Assembly (NCBI GenBank): GCA_003165115.1
Contig: PLSJ01000150.1
Coordinates: forward strand, 1 to 27,754
Source of the DNA: Syntrophaceae bacterium
GTDB lineage: Bacteria; Desulfobacterota; Syntrophorhabdia; Syntrophorhabdales; WCHB1-27
Reading direction: 5' to 3'
Length of the DNA: 27,754 nucleotides
Shown piece by piece: positions 17,017 to 24,750 of the stretch. The translations under genes and the position numbers were made by a program. The first letter of the stretch is position 1, and every line of letters begins with the position of its first letter. A model generated the notes under the pieces. The model saw only the letters and a list, made by a program, of their open reading frames with translations. It was not told the origin of the DNA and made no database searches.

Positions 17017-17071
17017 TACGGACCGTACTCCTACATAATTGTCTTGACAAGTCGATATGGAGTTTTATAGG
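17017..17071 (+). promoter_or_regulatory. Promoter and operator-like dyads for the plus-strand arm
   Basis: A perfect TTGACA (17044-17049) is followed after 16 nt by TATAGG (17066-17071). An imperfect dyad centred on ATAT (17050-17063, 10 of 14 symmetrical) fills the spacer, and a perfect TACGG-A-CCGTA dyad (17017-17027) lies upstream. It would drive the binding-protein gene at 17178. Confidence 0.5.
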
Positions 17072-17177
17072 CTACGCTCGGCATTGACAATGCGTCGACA
17101 AACGGTGAGCGAAGGCGCAGTTAAGCGAGCAGGGACCATAAAAGAAGGACGTCAGACGATCAAGGGAGGTTCCACAA

Positions 17178-18374
17178 ATGTATAGCCGACAAAGAAGAAT
17201 TGGCCTCGTGCTCAGGGGCGCCGGTGTGTTGGGATTGGCTTTTTCGCTGCTCCTCGCTATAGGAGGAACGAGCGTCAAGGCGGCGGAGCCCATCAAGATA
17301 GGCGTCGTCCTGTGCATCACGGGATGGGGAGGACCGCTGGGGACCCCTGGGAAAGAGGCGATAACGATCGCCGCCGAGGATATCAACCGGCGCGGCGGGG
17401 TCCTGGGCCGGCAGATCGAGCTGTACTTCGAGGACGACCAGAGCAACCCGACGAATGCCGCCCTGGCGGCCACAAAACTGATCCGCGACAAAAACGTCGC
17501 CGCGGTGATAGGCTCGAACCTCACGGTCTTCTGCATGCCCATGCTCCCGATTTTCGAGCGGGAGCAGGTCCCGAACATCTCCCTCGGCGCCGGTCACGAG
17601 ATTACGGACCCCCTCAGGAAATGGGTGTTCCGCATTCCCCTCACGGATTATCGACTCTCTCCGAGGATGCTCAAGTTTACGGTGGAGACCCTGGGCGCCA
17701 AGAGGATCGCGCTTCTCTACAGCACGGACGCCTCCGGCATGATGGGGGCGAAGGGTGTCCTCGACAACGCGCGCAAGTTCGGAGCCACCATCGTCGCCAA
17801 CGAGAAATTCGACCCCAAAGATACGAACATGATCCCGCAGCTCACGAATATCAAGGCGGCAAACGCCGACGCCATAATACTCTACACCTCCGCGGCCCCC
17901 GCCGCCGTTGTCGCCAAAAACTACCAGCAGCTGGGCCTGAAGATGCCGGTCGTCGCGAGCCACGGGGTCCCGACTCCGGAATTTCTGAAGCTGGCCGGGA
18001 CGATAGTGGAAAACGGGCGCTGGATGCTTTACGGCATGAAGGCCCTGTACGCGGAGCAGCTTCCCTTGAATGAGCCGTGGCGCAAGAACATTTATGATCC
18101 CTTCAAGAAGAGCCTCAAGGAAAAGTACGGTAAATCCGACATCACGCCCTTCCACGCAAACGGACACGACGCCATGTACATCTTGGCCGAAGCCTTGAAG
18201 ATTGCCGGTACCGACGATCGCGCAGCCCTGAGGAACGCCTTGGAAAAGGTAAAGTACAAGGGCCTGCTGAATGCGGAATTCGCCTATACCGCTACCGACC
18301 ATGACGGACAAACGGGCGAGGCTTACGAGCCGCTGATCAGAAAGGACGGCAAGTGGTGGCCGTATAAGAAGTAA
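17178..18374 (+). CDS. livK: Liv-type ABC transporter periplasmic substrate-binding protein
   Basis: Type I periplasmic-binding-fold protein of 398 residues. A Tat/Sec-like N-terminus (MYSRQRRIGLVLRGAG, then a hydrophobic stretch) ends at VKA-AEPIKIG. The mature part has the family motifs IKIGVVLCITG, GVLGRQIELYFEDDQSNPTNAALAATKLI, AVIGSN and a late NGHDAMYILAEAL segment. The ATG at 17178 follows AGGGAGG. It should deliver substrate to the LivH/LivMG/LivF complex, which has no binding protein in its own cluster. It lies on the other strand, 9 kb from livH, just across the regulator. Ligand unknown; the family includes amino acid, amide and aromatic acid binders. Confidence 0.92.
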   Translation: MYSRQRRIGLVLRGAGVLGLAFSLLLAIGGTSVKAAEPIKIGVVLCITGWGGPLGTPGKEAITIAAEDINRRGGVLGRQIELYFEDDQSNPTNAALAATKLIRDKNVAAVIGSNLTVFCMPMLPIFEREQVPNISLGAGHEITDPLRKWVFRIPLTDYRLSPRMLKFTVETLGAKRIALLYSTDASGMMGAKGVLDNARKFGATIVANEKFDPKDTNMIPQLTNIKAANADAIILYTSAAPAAVVAKNYQQLGLKMPVVASHGVPTPEFLKLAGTIVENGRWMLYGMKALYAEQLPLNEPWRKNIYDPFKKSLKEKYGKSDITPFHANGHDAMYILAEALKIAGTDDRAALRNALEKVKYKGLLNAEFAYTATDHDGQTGEAYEPLIRKDGKWWPYKK

Positions 18375-18386
18375 CAAGGGATATAC

Positions 18387-18415
18387 CCGCCCGGCCGCGC
18401 CCCGCGGCCGGGCGG
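18387..18415. terminator. Very strong hairpin after the binding-protein gene
   Basis: CCGCCCGGCCGCG (18387-18399) and CGCGGCCGGGCGG (18403-18415) form a perfect 13-bp all-GC stem with a CCC loop, 12 nt after the stop. No U run follows, so it may act as a non-canonical terminator or a 3' stabiliser. A new promoter lies 26 nt further on, which supports a transcript end here. Confidence 0.6.
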
Positions 18416-18441
18416 TCCCGATCGAATACGCCTTTCCGAGG

Positions 18442-18470
18442 TTGAACTGAAGAAGAATCCTTTGTATAAT
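18442..18470 (+). promoter_or_regulatory. Sigma70-type promoter of the tct-grdE2-grdB2 operon
   Basis: TTGAAC (18442-18447), a 17-nt spacer, then a perfect TATAAT (18465-18470). The start of transcription would be near 18477. This makes the transporter plus second B component a separate unit. Confidence 0.75.
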
Positions 18471-18476
18471 TGGTCG

Positions 18477-18598
18477 CAGATGGAAACCCTGTGGCTATTC
18501 TGCGCAAACGAGGTCACGAGGGGAGAGCTTCGGCACGGTTCGAGAAATCTCTCCCTGGGAAACGTTGTGGCTATGTGACGCTCTTGATAGGAGGTCGG
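18477..18598 (+). promoter_or_regulatory. Structured leader with flanking direct repeats
   Basis: GGAAAC-nn-TGTGGCTAT occurs at 18482-18498 and again at 18558-18574. Between them GGGAGAG (18521-18527) can pair with CTCTCCC (18549-18555). The leader ends in AGGAGG before an ATG at 18599. No known riboswitch class was recognised; a regulatory RNA or protein site is possible. Confidence 0.4.
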
Positions 18599-18691
18599 AT
18601 GAACCTGAATTGAAACCGTAGACAGAATAGGGCCTGGTACAGGCAATACGAGGGGAACATAGGTCCAAAAAGAAGCAGAATTACCCTGGGC

Positions 18692-19642
18692 TTGTGCGCG
18701 GTCGTTTTCTTCATGGTGTCCATAGCATTCAATACAGGGGTTCGGGCGGCATCGTATCCCGAGCGGACAATTACACTGATCGTTCCCTACGCGCCGGGCG
18801 GCGTGACCGACCTCGGAGCGCGGGCCTTCGCCGACGCGCTCCAGCGCGAGCTGAAACAGACGGTTGTCGTGGTGAACAAACCGGGCGGGGGCACGACTAT
18901 CGGTGGTAACACCATCGCAACGGCAAAACCGGACGGGTACACCCTGGGCTTCCTGCCCACATCGGCGAGTATTCCGGAAGTGTTCACCTATTTCAACGAG
19001 GCCCCGTATACAAGCAAAGATTTGAAGCCTGCGGCGCGCGTGCTCGGGCCGGTTCTCGCCATCACGGTGAAAGCGGATTCCCCCTATAACAGTCTCAAGG
19101 ACCTCGTGGAGGCCGGGAAGAAAGCGAAGACGATGAAGATGGCTACGCACGGGAAGAGTACCCTCGGTTATCTCGTGCTGAGAACAGTGGGCAAAGCGGA
19201 GAAGGTGAACTTCACCGATGTCCCTTTTGCCGGCGATTCCCAGATTGTTCCTGCCATTCTCGGCGGACACGTCCCGGTGGGCACCCCGGCTTACCCGGCG
19301 ATCAAGTCCCTCGTCGATGCGAAACAGCTCAAGGTGTTGGCCCTCTGCCTTGAGAAACGGGCTGACTTTGCGCCCAACGTCCCTACGGTGGCCGAGCTTG
19401 GGTATAAGCTTGCCTTTGTCTCCTACCTGGGGATCTTTGCACCGAAGGACACCCCTGACGATATCGTGAAAAAGCTGAGCGATGCGGCACGGAAGATTAC
19501 CTCGGATGCCGATTTCCGGACAAAACTCAACAATATGGGCACTCAGGTGACTTATCAGGACACCGCCGCCTTCCGGAAGTCGATCTCATCGTACAAAGAA
19601 AATATGGCGGCTTTTTTCAAGGAAGAGGGATTGGTGAAATGA
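18692..19642 (+). CDS. tctC: Tripartite tricarboxylate transporter binding protein TctC; start uncertain
   Basis: Periplasmic solute-binding protein of the TTT family (BugT/TctC type). The mature protein begins near AASYPERTITLIVPYAPGGVTD, followed by VVVNKPGGGTTIGG and PDGYTLGF motifs, and captures an organic acid for TctA/TctB. The lowest supported start, TTG 18692, gives 316 residues and a signal peptide lacking its basic part. The frame is open upstream with a fitting basic segment (GPKRSRITLG). An ATG with a perfect AGGAGG stands in frame at 18599, but its fifth codon is UGA (18611-18613). Either a leader tetrapeptide MNLN is made, the UGA is read through, a non-AUG start is used, or the sequence has an error or mutation. 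Confidence 0.88.
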   Translation: MCAVVFFMVSIAFNTGVRAASYPERTITLIVPYAPGGVTDLGARAFADALQRELKQTVVVVNKPGGGTTIGGNTIATAKPDGYTLGFLPTSASIPEVFTYFNEAPYTSKDLKPAARVLGPVLAITVKADSPYNSLKDLVEAGKKAKTMKMATHGKSTLGYLVLRTVGKAEKVNFTDVPFAGDSQIVPAILGGHVPVGTPAYPAIKSLVDAKQLKVLALCLEKRADFAPNVPTVAELGYKLAFVSYLGIFAPKDTPDDIVKKLSDAARKITSDADFRTKLNNMGTQVTYQDTAAFRKSISSYKENMAAFFKEEGLVK

Positions 19643-19667
19643 GTTTCACTGGAGGAATGGAGGATCT

Positions 19668-20138
19668 GTGAAGGGCCGTATCGATACAGGCGGTTTCGGA
19701 TGGGTTATCCTGGGGTCCCTCATCTGTTTTCTTGCCTGGCGGGTCAGGCTCGGCACCTTCAGCGAGCCCGGGCCGGGCTTCATCGCATTCGGAGCGGGTT
19801 CTTTCCTCTGCGTAGTCGGCATCATTATGCTTCTCTCCGGTCTTGTTTCCCCGGCAAGCACGGAAGAGAGGGTCCCCTGGGATAGACTCTTCCCCCGGGG
19901 GGTGCGATTGAGGCTGGCGTACACGGTATTGCTTCTCTTCCTCTACACGATGTTCCTCGACAAACTGGGCTATGTCATCGGCACCTTCCTGCTGATGTGG
20001 GGGCTCTTCCTGAATTGGGAGCGCCCGCGATGGGTGACGAGCATGGTTGCCTCCCTCGTCACGGTCGGCGTCACCTACCTCGTTTTTGAGGTCTGGCTCC
20101 ACTGCCAGCTTCCCCGAGGAATTCTGCCACTGGGTTGA
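19668..20138 (+). CDS. tctB: Tripartite tricarboxylate transporter small membrane subunit TctB
   Basis: Small integral membrane subunit (156 residues, about four hydrophobic helices) of a TTT-family secondary transporter. It is poorly conserved in sequence, as is usual, but its place between tctC and tctA, its length and the pattern (GFGWVILGSLICFLAW, GPGFIAFGAGSFLCVVGIIMLL) identify it. It begins with GTG at 19668, preceded by GGAGGAATGGAGG, 25 nt after tctC. It works with TctA in the inner membrane. Confidence 0.88.
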   Translation: MKGRIDTGGFGWVILGSLICFLAWRVRLGTFSEPGPGFIAFGAGSFLCVVGIIMLLSGLVSPASTEERVPWDRLFPRGVRLRLAYTVLLLFLYTMFLDKLGYVIGTFLLMWGLFLNWERPRWVTSMVASLVTVGVTYLVFEVWLHCQLPRGILPLG

Positions 20139-20147
20139 AGGAGACGA

Positions 20148-21656
20148 ATGAGCTTAGTCCATGACCTCTTCTACGGTTTCGGCATTGCCATGCAGCCCTG
20201 GAACCTTCTCGCATGTTTCCTCGGCGTTTTCATCGGAACCCTCGTGGGCGTCCTTCCCGGCATCGGTCCCGTAGGCGCAATGTCCCTACTTCTCCCTATC
20301 ACCTTCGGCATCTCTCCCGTGACGGGTATCATCATGCTCGCAGGGATTTACTACGGCTCCATGTACGGAGGTTCGACCACCTCCATATTGGTAAATATTC
20401 CCGGTGAAGCCGCCTCGGTCGTCACCTGTCTCGACGGACACCAGATGGCGCTGAAAGGACGTGCGGGTCCGGCATTGGGAATAGCGGCCTTCGGCTCCTT
20501 CATCGCGGGGACGCTGGGGCTGATCGGCCTTATGTTTCTCGCCAACATACTGGCCCGTGTCGCCGTCATATTCGGCCCGGCGGAATACTTCGCCCTCATG
20601 TGGCTCGGGCTTTCCCTCGTCACCTATCTGACCCAGGGGTCGGTTTTGAAAGGGTTGACCATGGCAGGACTCGGCCTCTTCCTGAGCCTTATCGGACAGG
20701 ATGTGATCACGGGGAAAGTGCGCTTTGCCTTCGGGTTGATGGGGCTTGTGGATGGTGTGGGCCTTGTGCCCCTGGTCATGGGCATGTTCGGCGTTTCAGA
20801 GGTCCTTTTGAACCTTGAAAACCTCTACGAAAAGCGTGAGGTCATGAAAACCCGTCTGCGCGAGCTTCTCCCGAATAGGGAGGACTGGAAGAGATCGGCG
20901 GCACCTATCGGAAGGGGGACACTTATCGGGTTTTTCCTTGGAATTCTGCCGGGAGGGGGATCGGTGATATCGTCCTTCGTCTCTTACGCCACGGAAAAGA
21001 AGCTGTCGAAACATCCCGAGGAGTTTGGGAAAGGTGCGATCGAGGGCGTTGCCGGTCCCGAATCGGCCAATAATGCGGCATCGAGCAGTGGATTCATCCC
21101 CCTGTTTTCTCTCGGCATCCCCGCGAACGTCATCATGGCTCTTCTCCTCGGCGCCCTGATGATCCACGGGCTTAGACCCGGGCCTTTGCTCATCACAGAG
21201 AATCCCGAGGTCTTTTGGGGTACGGTGGCGAGTATGTACATGGGTAATGTGATGCTCCTCGTCTTGAACCTGCCCCTCATCGGCCTGTGGGTGCAGATAC
21301 TCAAAGTGCCCTACCGGACGTTGTTCCCATTGATACTGCTTTTCTGCTTTATCGGTGCATACAGCATAAGCGCCAATACGTTTGACCTGTACATAATGCT
21401 CGTCTTCGGCATACTGGGCTACGCGTTCCGCAAGATGGGCTACGAACCGGCACCGCTGGTGCTTGCCTTTATCCTGGGACCGATGCTCGAACAGAATCTC
21501 CGTCAGGCCCTGATACTTTCTGAAGGCAGCATGGCTGTCTTTGTGACAAGGCCCCTGACCGCCGCACCGCTTTTGGTGTCTCTTATTCTGCTTCTTTCCA
21601 CCATCCTTCCTTCGCTCAGGAGGAAGAGGAAAGAGGTGATAACGGAAGAGGATTAG
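20148..21656 (+). CDS. tctA: Tripartite tricarboxylate transporter large permease TctA
   Basis: Large permease of 502 residues with about 11-12 hydrophobic helices. The signature GVLPGIGPVGAMSLLLP near the N-terminus, its repeat-like partner GILPGGGSVISSF near the middle, and MYGGSTTSILVNIPGEAASVVTCLDG are characteristic of TctA. The ATG at 20148 follows AAGGAGACGA. TTT systems import citrate-like, dicarboxylic or aromatic acids by cation symport. Here the downstream genes grdE2 and grdB2 suggest the cargo is the substrate of the second B component, or its precursor. Confidence 0.94.
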   Translation: MSLVHDLFYGFGIAMQPWNLLACFLGVFIGTLVGVLPGIGPVGAMSLLLPITFGISPVTGIIMLAGIYYGSMYGGSTTSILVNIPGEAASVVTCLDGHQMALKGRAGPALGIAAFGSFIAGTLGLIGLMFLANILARVAVIFGPAEYFALMWLGLSLVTYLTQGSVLKGLTMAGLGLFLSLIGQDVITGKVRFAFGLMGLVDGVGLVPLVMGMFGVSEVLLNLENLYEKREVMKTRLRELLPNREDWKRSAAPIGRGTLIGFFLGILPGGGSVISSFVSYATEKKLSKHPEEFGKGAIEGVAGPESANNAASSSGFIPLFSLGIPANVIMALLLGALMIHGLRPGPLLITENPEVFWGTVASMYMGNVMLLVLNLPLIGLWVQILKVPYRTLFPLILLFCFIGAYSISANTFDLYIMLVFGILGYAFRKMGYEPAPLVLAFILGPMLEQNLRQALILSEGSMAVFVTRPLTAAPLLVSLILLLSTILPSLRRKRKEVITEED

Positions 21657-21759
21657 GAACGACCAATTGAGCAAACCTTCGATGCTCTCGGGCTGATTAT
21701 CACCGCGGAGACACCTGGTCGGAGCCGGTGCCTCTCTGCGACAACAGGAGGGTTTTCTT

Positions 21760-23049
21760 ATGAAGCTTCAACTGGATAGGGTGATTATCCGGGATGTACG
21801 GTTTGGCGCCACGACCGCCATCCATGACGGCGCACTGCATGTAGATAGAAGCGCGCTTCAATACCTGTTGCTGCAGGATAAAAGGTTTGCCGCGGTCGAT
21901 ATAGAACTTGCCCACCCCGGCGAAAAGTGCCGGATAACCAAAGTCCTCGACGTTATCGAGCCGAGGGCGAAGACCAGCGAGGGGGATGAGGATTTCCCCG
22001 GTGCCGTGGGTGGACAGGTGCCCGCGGGCAGAGGGAGCACGTGCGTCCTCGAGGGCGCCGCGGTTGTCCTCAGCGACTACAGGGAGAAGGTCGAGTCGGG
22101 CAGGAGCATGGACCCGAACGGAGAAATAATCGATATGTCAGGTCCCGGTGCCGAGGCAGGCCGCTATGGGAAGACCCATAACGTCGTGTTGCTGCCGACC
22201 CCGGCCGAAGGGGTGAACACGCACGAATATCTGGCCGCTTCCAAGATCGCCGGATTGATGGCCGCCGCCTACCTCGCGAGGGCAGGGAAAGGCATGACAC
22301 CGGACCGCACGGAAACGCTGGAGCTTCCCTCGCTGATGGCGACGGATAAAGCCCTGGCCGGTCTCCCAAGGGTCGTCTACATTTTTCAGATCCTCACGAC
22401 CCAGTTCGACCCGATACCGGGTGAACCCGTTCTTTACGGGATGAACGTGCCCGGCATGGTACCGACATTGCTTCATCCCAACGAAGTGATCGACGGGGCC
22501 CTTACCTCTCCCCTTCCGGCATTGAATGTCCAGACCTACCAGGTCCAGAACCACCCGATTATCAAGGAACTCTACGCAAGACATGGAAAGGACCTTTTCT
22601 TTGCCGGGGTGATCGCATCGACAGCGCCGAACAACATGGCCGAAATAGAGAGGATGTCGAATATGGCGGCAACCATGGCGCGATATGTGGTGGGAGCACA
22701 GGGCGCGATCCTGACCAAGACGGGAGGGGGGGCGCCGGAGCTTACCATGGCGAGAACGGCCCAACGCTGCGAGCGCCTCGGCATAAGGACGACCCTTGCC
22801 GTTCTCCATATGGCGGCGGATGTGAGGGGTGAGGTAACCCTGTTCAGCATGCCGGAAGTCGATGCCATCGTCAGCCTCGGGGTCCCCTTCACCCGCGTGA
22901 CCCTTCCGGCGGTGGAGCGGGTAATAGGAAGACAGCATGCGGTTCCTGGCGCCCCACCGATCGACGGTGAGATAGTGCGGACAGAAAATGGGGTAAGGGG
23001 TATCCATTGCCAGTTGGGCAGTTCCCGCATCAGGGCGGTCAAATACTAA
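21760..23049 (+). CDS. Second component B proprotein homologue GrdE2, no candidate pyruvoyl Cys
   Basis: GrdE-family protein of 429 residues with AHPGEKCRITKVLDVIEPR, GKTHNVVLLPTP, LHPNEVIDGALTS, HGKDLFFAGVIAS and ILTKTGGGAPELTMARTAQRCE. The region that carries the processed Cys in clostridial GrdE (just after HPNE..DGA) reads SPLPALNVQTYQV, and there is no Cys at all between about residues 94 and 339. A Cys-derived pyruvoyl at the usual place is therefore impossible. Either it stays unprocessed or another residue is used. It pairs with grdB2 (98-nt gap) as an alternative B component. AGGAGGG precedes the ATG. Confidence 0.92.
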   Translation: MKLQLDRVIIRDVRFGATTAIHDGALHVDRSALQYLLLQDKRFAAVDIELAHPGEKCRITKVLDVIEPRAKTSEGDEDFPGAVGGQVPAGRGSTCVLEGAAVVLSDYREKVESGRSMDPNGEIIDMSGPGAEAGRYGKTHNVVLLPTPAEGVNTHEYLAASKIAGLMAAAYLARAGKGMTPDRTETLELPSLMATDKALAGLPRVVYIFQILTTQFDPIPGEPVLYGMNVPGMVPTLLHPNEVIDGALTSPLPALNVQTYQVQNHPIIKELYARHGKDLFFAGVIASTAPNNMAEIERMSNMAATMARYVVGAQGAILTKTGGGAPELTMARTAQRCERLGIRTTLAVLHMAADVRGEVTLFSMPEVDAIVSLGVPFTRVTLPAVERVIGRQHAVPGAPPIDGEIVRTENGVRGIHCQLGSSRIRAVKY

Positions 23050-23147
23050 GGAGCGGACCCCCGGTGCGTGCCGGATCGGGTTATCGGGCACGACGGTGTC
23101 ACGCGACCGGAGCGGGGCAAGCCCCCAAGATTTGTGGAGGTGTTGAA

Positions 23148-24449
23148 ATGATAAGAGTGGCTCTGTATCTCAACCAGTTTTTTGGCGGCGTTGGGGGGGA
23201 GGATAAAGCGGACCTGGCGCCCCGCCTCACCGAAGAGATCGTCGGTCCCGCCAAGGCCTTCCGCGCCGCCCTGGGCGATCGGGGCGAGGTGGTTGCCACG
23301 GTCATTTGCGGCGACAATTACTTCGCCGAGAATATAGAAGGCGCAAGTAAAGAAGTGAAAGAACTGTTGGCTCCCTATCGGCCCGACCTTCTTTTTGCCG
23401 GACCCGTGTTCAACGCGGGGCGGTACGGCATCGCCTGCGGAGCCGTCTGCAAAATGGCTCAGACCGACCTCAAGATCCCGGCGATAACCGGCATGTACCG
23501 GGAAAACCCTGGGGTGGACCTCTACAGGAAAGACGTCTACATCGTCGAGACCGGGGATACCGCGCGCTCCATGGCTGATGTCGTCAAGAGAATGACGACA
23601 CTGGCATGGAAGCTCCTTGCGGGTGACAAGATGGGAAACCCGGCCGACGAAGGGTACTTTTCACGAGGTTGGCTGACAAACGAAGCCTCAGAGAAGACAG
23701 GGGCAGAAAGGGCCGTGGATATGCTTTTGCACAAGCTGCGGGGAGAGCCTTTTGAGTCGGAAGTTCCGCGGCCGGCATACGACAGGGTGAAGCCCGCCCC
23801 CGCCATAAAGGACCTCCGTTCGGCCACGATCGCCCTCGTCACCGATGGCGGACTGGTCCCGAAGGGAAACCCCGACAAGATCGAGGTGACCGCTGCAACG
23901 CGCTTCGGTATATACGACATCACGGACAAGGACAGACTCGATCCTAACGGTTACGACGTCAACCATGGCGGCTACGATTCCGTTCTGGTGAGGCAGGATC
24001 CGAATCGCCTCGTTCCGGTAGATGTGATGCGGGAGCTGGAGAAAAAGGGAGTCATCGGGACCCTGCATAACCGCTTTTACAGTACCACCGGTCTGGCGTG
24101 TATCGTGGAGGTGATGAAAAAGATAGGCCAGGCTATCGCCGAAGACCTCAAGCGGGAAGGCGTCTCGGGCGTTCTCCTGACTTCTACCTGAGGGACGAGC
24201 ACGCGTTGCGGTGCAACGCTCGCGAAAGAAATAGAAAGGGTCGGGATACCTGCCGCCCATTTGTCCGCCGTCGCCCTGGTGGCCGAAATGGTCGGCTCCA
24301 ACAGGATCCTGCCTGCGCAAAAAATTGTCAGTCCCCTAGGCAATTCGGCCCTCAAGCCGGAGGACGAAATTCAACTACGCCGGTCTCTTGTCGAAAAGGC
24401 GCTCATGACTTTGCAGACTGTGATAGAGGAACAAAAAGTGTTTTCTTAG
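23148..24449 (+). CDS. Second component B selenoprotein GrdB2, Sec348
   Basis: GrdB-family selenoprotein of 433 residues, read through the UGA at 24189-24191. It begins MIRVALYLNQFFGGVGGEDKA after GTGGAGGTG and shows CGDNYF, AGPVFNAGRYGIACG, ITGMYRENPGVDLYR, IALVTDGGLVP, RQDPNRLVPVDVM and the Sec site LTSTUGTSTRCGAT. The post-Sec tail (VSPLGNSALKPEDE...EKALMTLQTVIEEQKVF) closely follows the clostridial pattern and is more canonical than that of GrdB1. It is encoded with GrdE2 and a TTT transporter, so it likely acts on a different substrate than GrdB1, while sharing GrdA, GrdC and thioredoxin. Confidence 0.95.
24189..24219 (+). promoter_or_regulatory. Sec UGA and SECIS hairpin of grdB2
   Basis: The UGA is at 24189-24191. 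GCGTTGC-GGT-GCAACGC (24203-24219) is a perfect 7-bp stem with a GGT loop starting 18 nt after the UGA. Relative to grdB1 a C-G pair has become U-A and a G-U pair G-C, so pairing is conserved while sequence changed. Confidence 0.88.
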
Positions 24450-24483
24450 GCCTGCATTCGGGGTCTGCGACCTACCGTAGCAG

Positions 24484-24702
24484 GGCAACCATCGTAAAGA
24501 CCGTTGTCGCCGGAAGCGCAAAGAATCGTGACGTCGTCCTTTTCCTCATTCCGGGCTCACGCGCACTGTGGTCAGCGGCCGAGACCACCGCATCATGCAC
24601 ACATCTACAGAATCGGCGACATTCATCATAAAACGCCTCCTCCAAGCGGCACACGTTTGCCGCGGCTATTGGTTGCCGTCCCGTCGTTTTCTTATCTTCA
24701 GG
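24484..24702. repeat. Degraded direct-repeat copy A
   Basis: This stretch is an imperfect same-orientation copy of 26393-26625, with many matching blocks (for example AATCGTGAC, CACCGCATCATGCAC, GCGGCTATTGGTTG) but substitutions and small indels. It begins within about 35 nt of the grdB2 stop, marking the edge of the rearranged accessory region. Confidence 0.8.
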
Positions 24703-24750
24703 TCTAAAGCGTTTTCCCACACGTAGGGGTCATTGGCGCTAATATACAAG
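24484..24750 (-). pseudogene. Remnants of a duplicated lysozyme-like tail and small secreted-protein gene
   Basis: On the minus strand, 24750-24650 encodes a tail ending LKIRKRRDGNQ and a stop, matching the end ALKIRKQRGNNQ of the lytic-transglycosylase-like gene at 26589-27182. Just beyond, the ATG at 24630 opens MNVADSV, the counterpart of MNVAGF at 26548. A missing base (CGCCGATTC versus CGCCGGATTC) shifts the frame, and the signal-peptide part ends early at FTMVALLR. Both genes are therefore represented only by decayed ends, consistent with an old tandem duplication followed by deletion. Confidence 0.7.

Noticed and set aside
17160..18377. Minus-strand open frame (405 codons) opposite the Liv binding protein
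   Set aside because: Antisense shadow of a well-supported signal-peptide protein.
20796..21674. Minus-strand open frame opposite tctA
   Set aside because: No motifs, and tctA is clearly real across this stretch.
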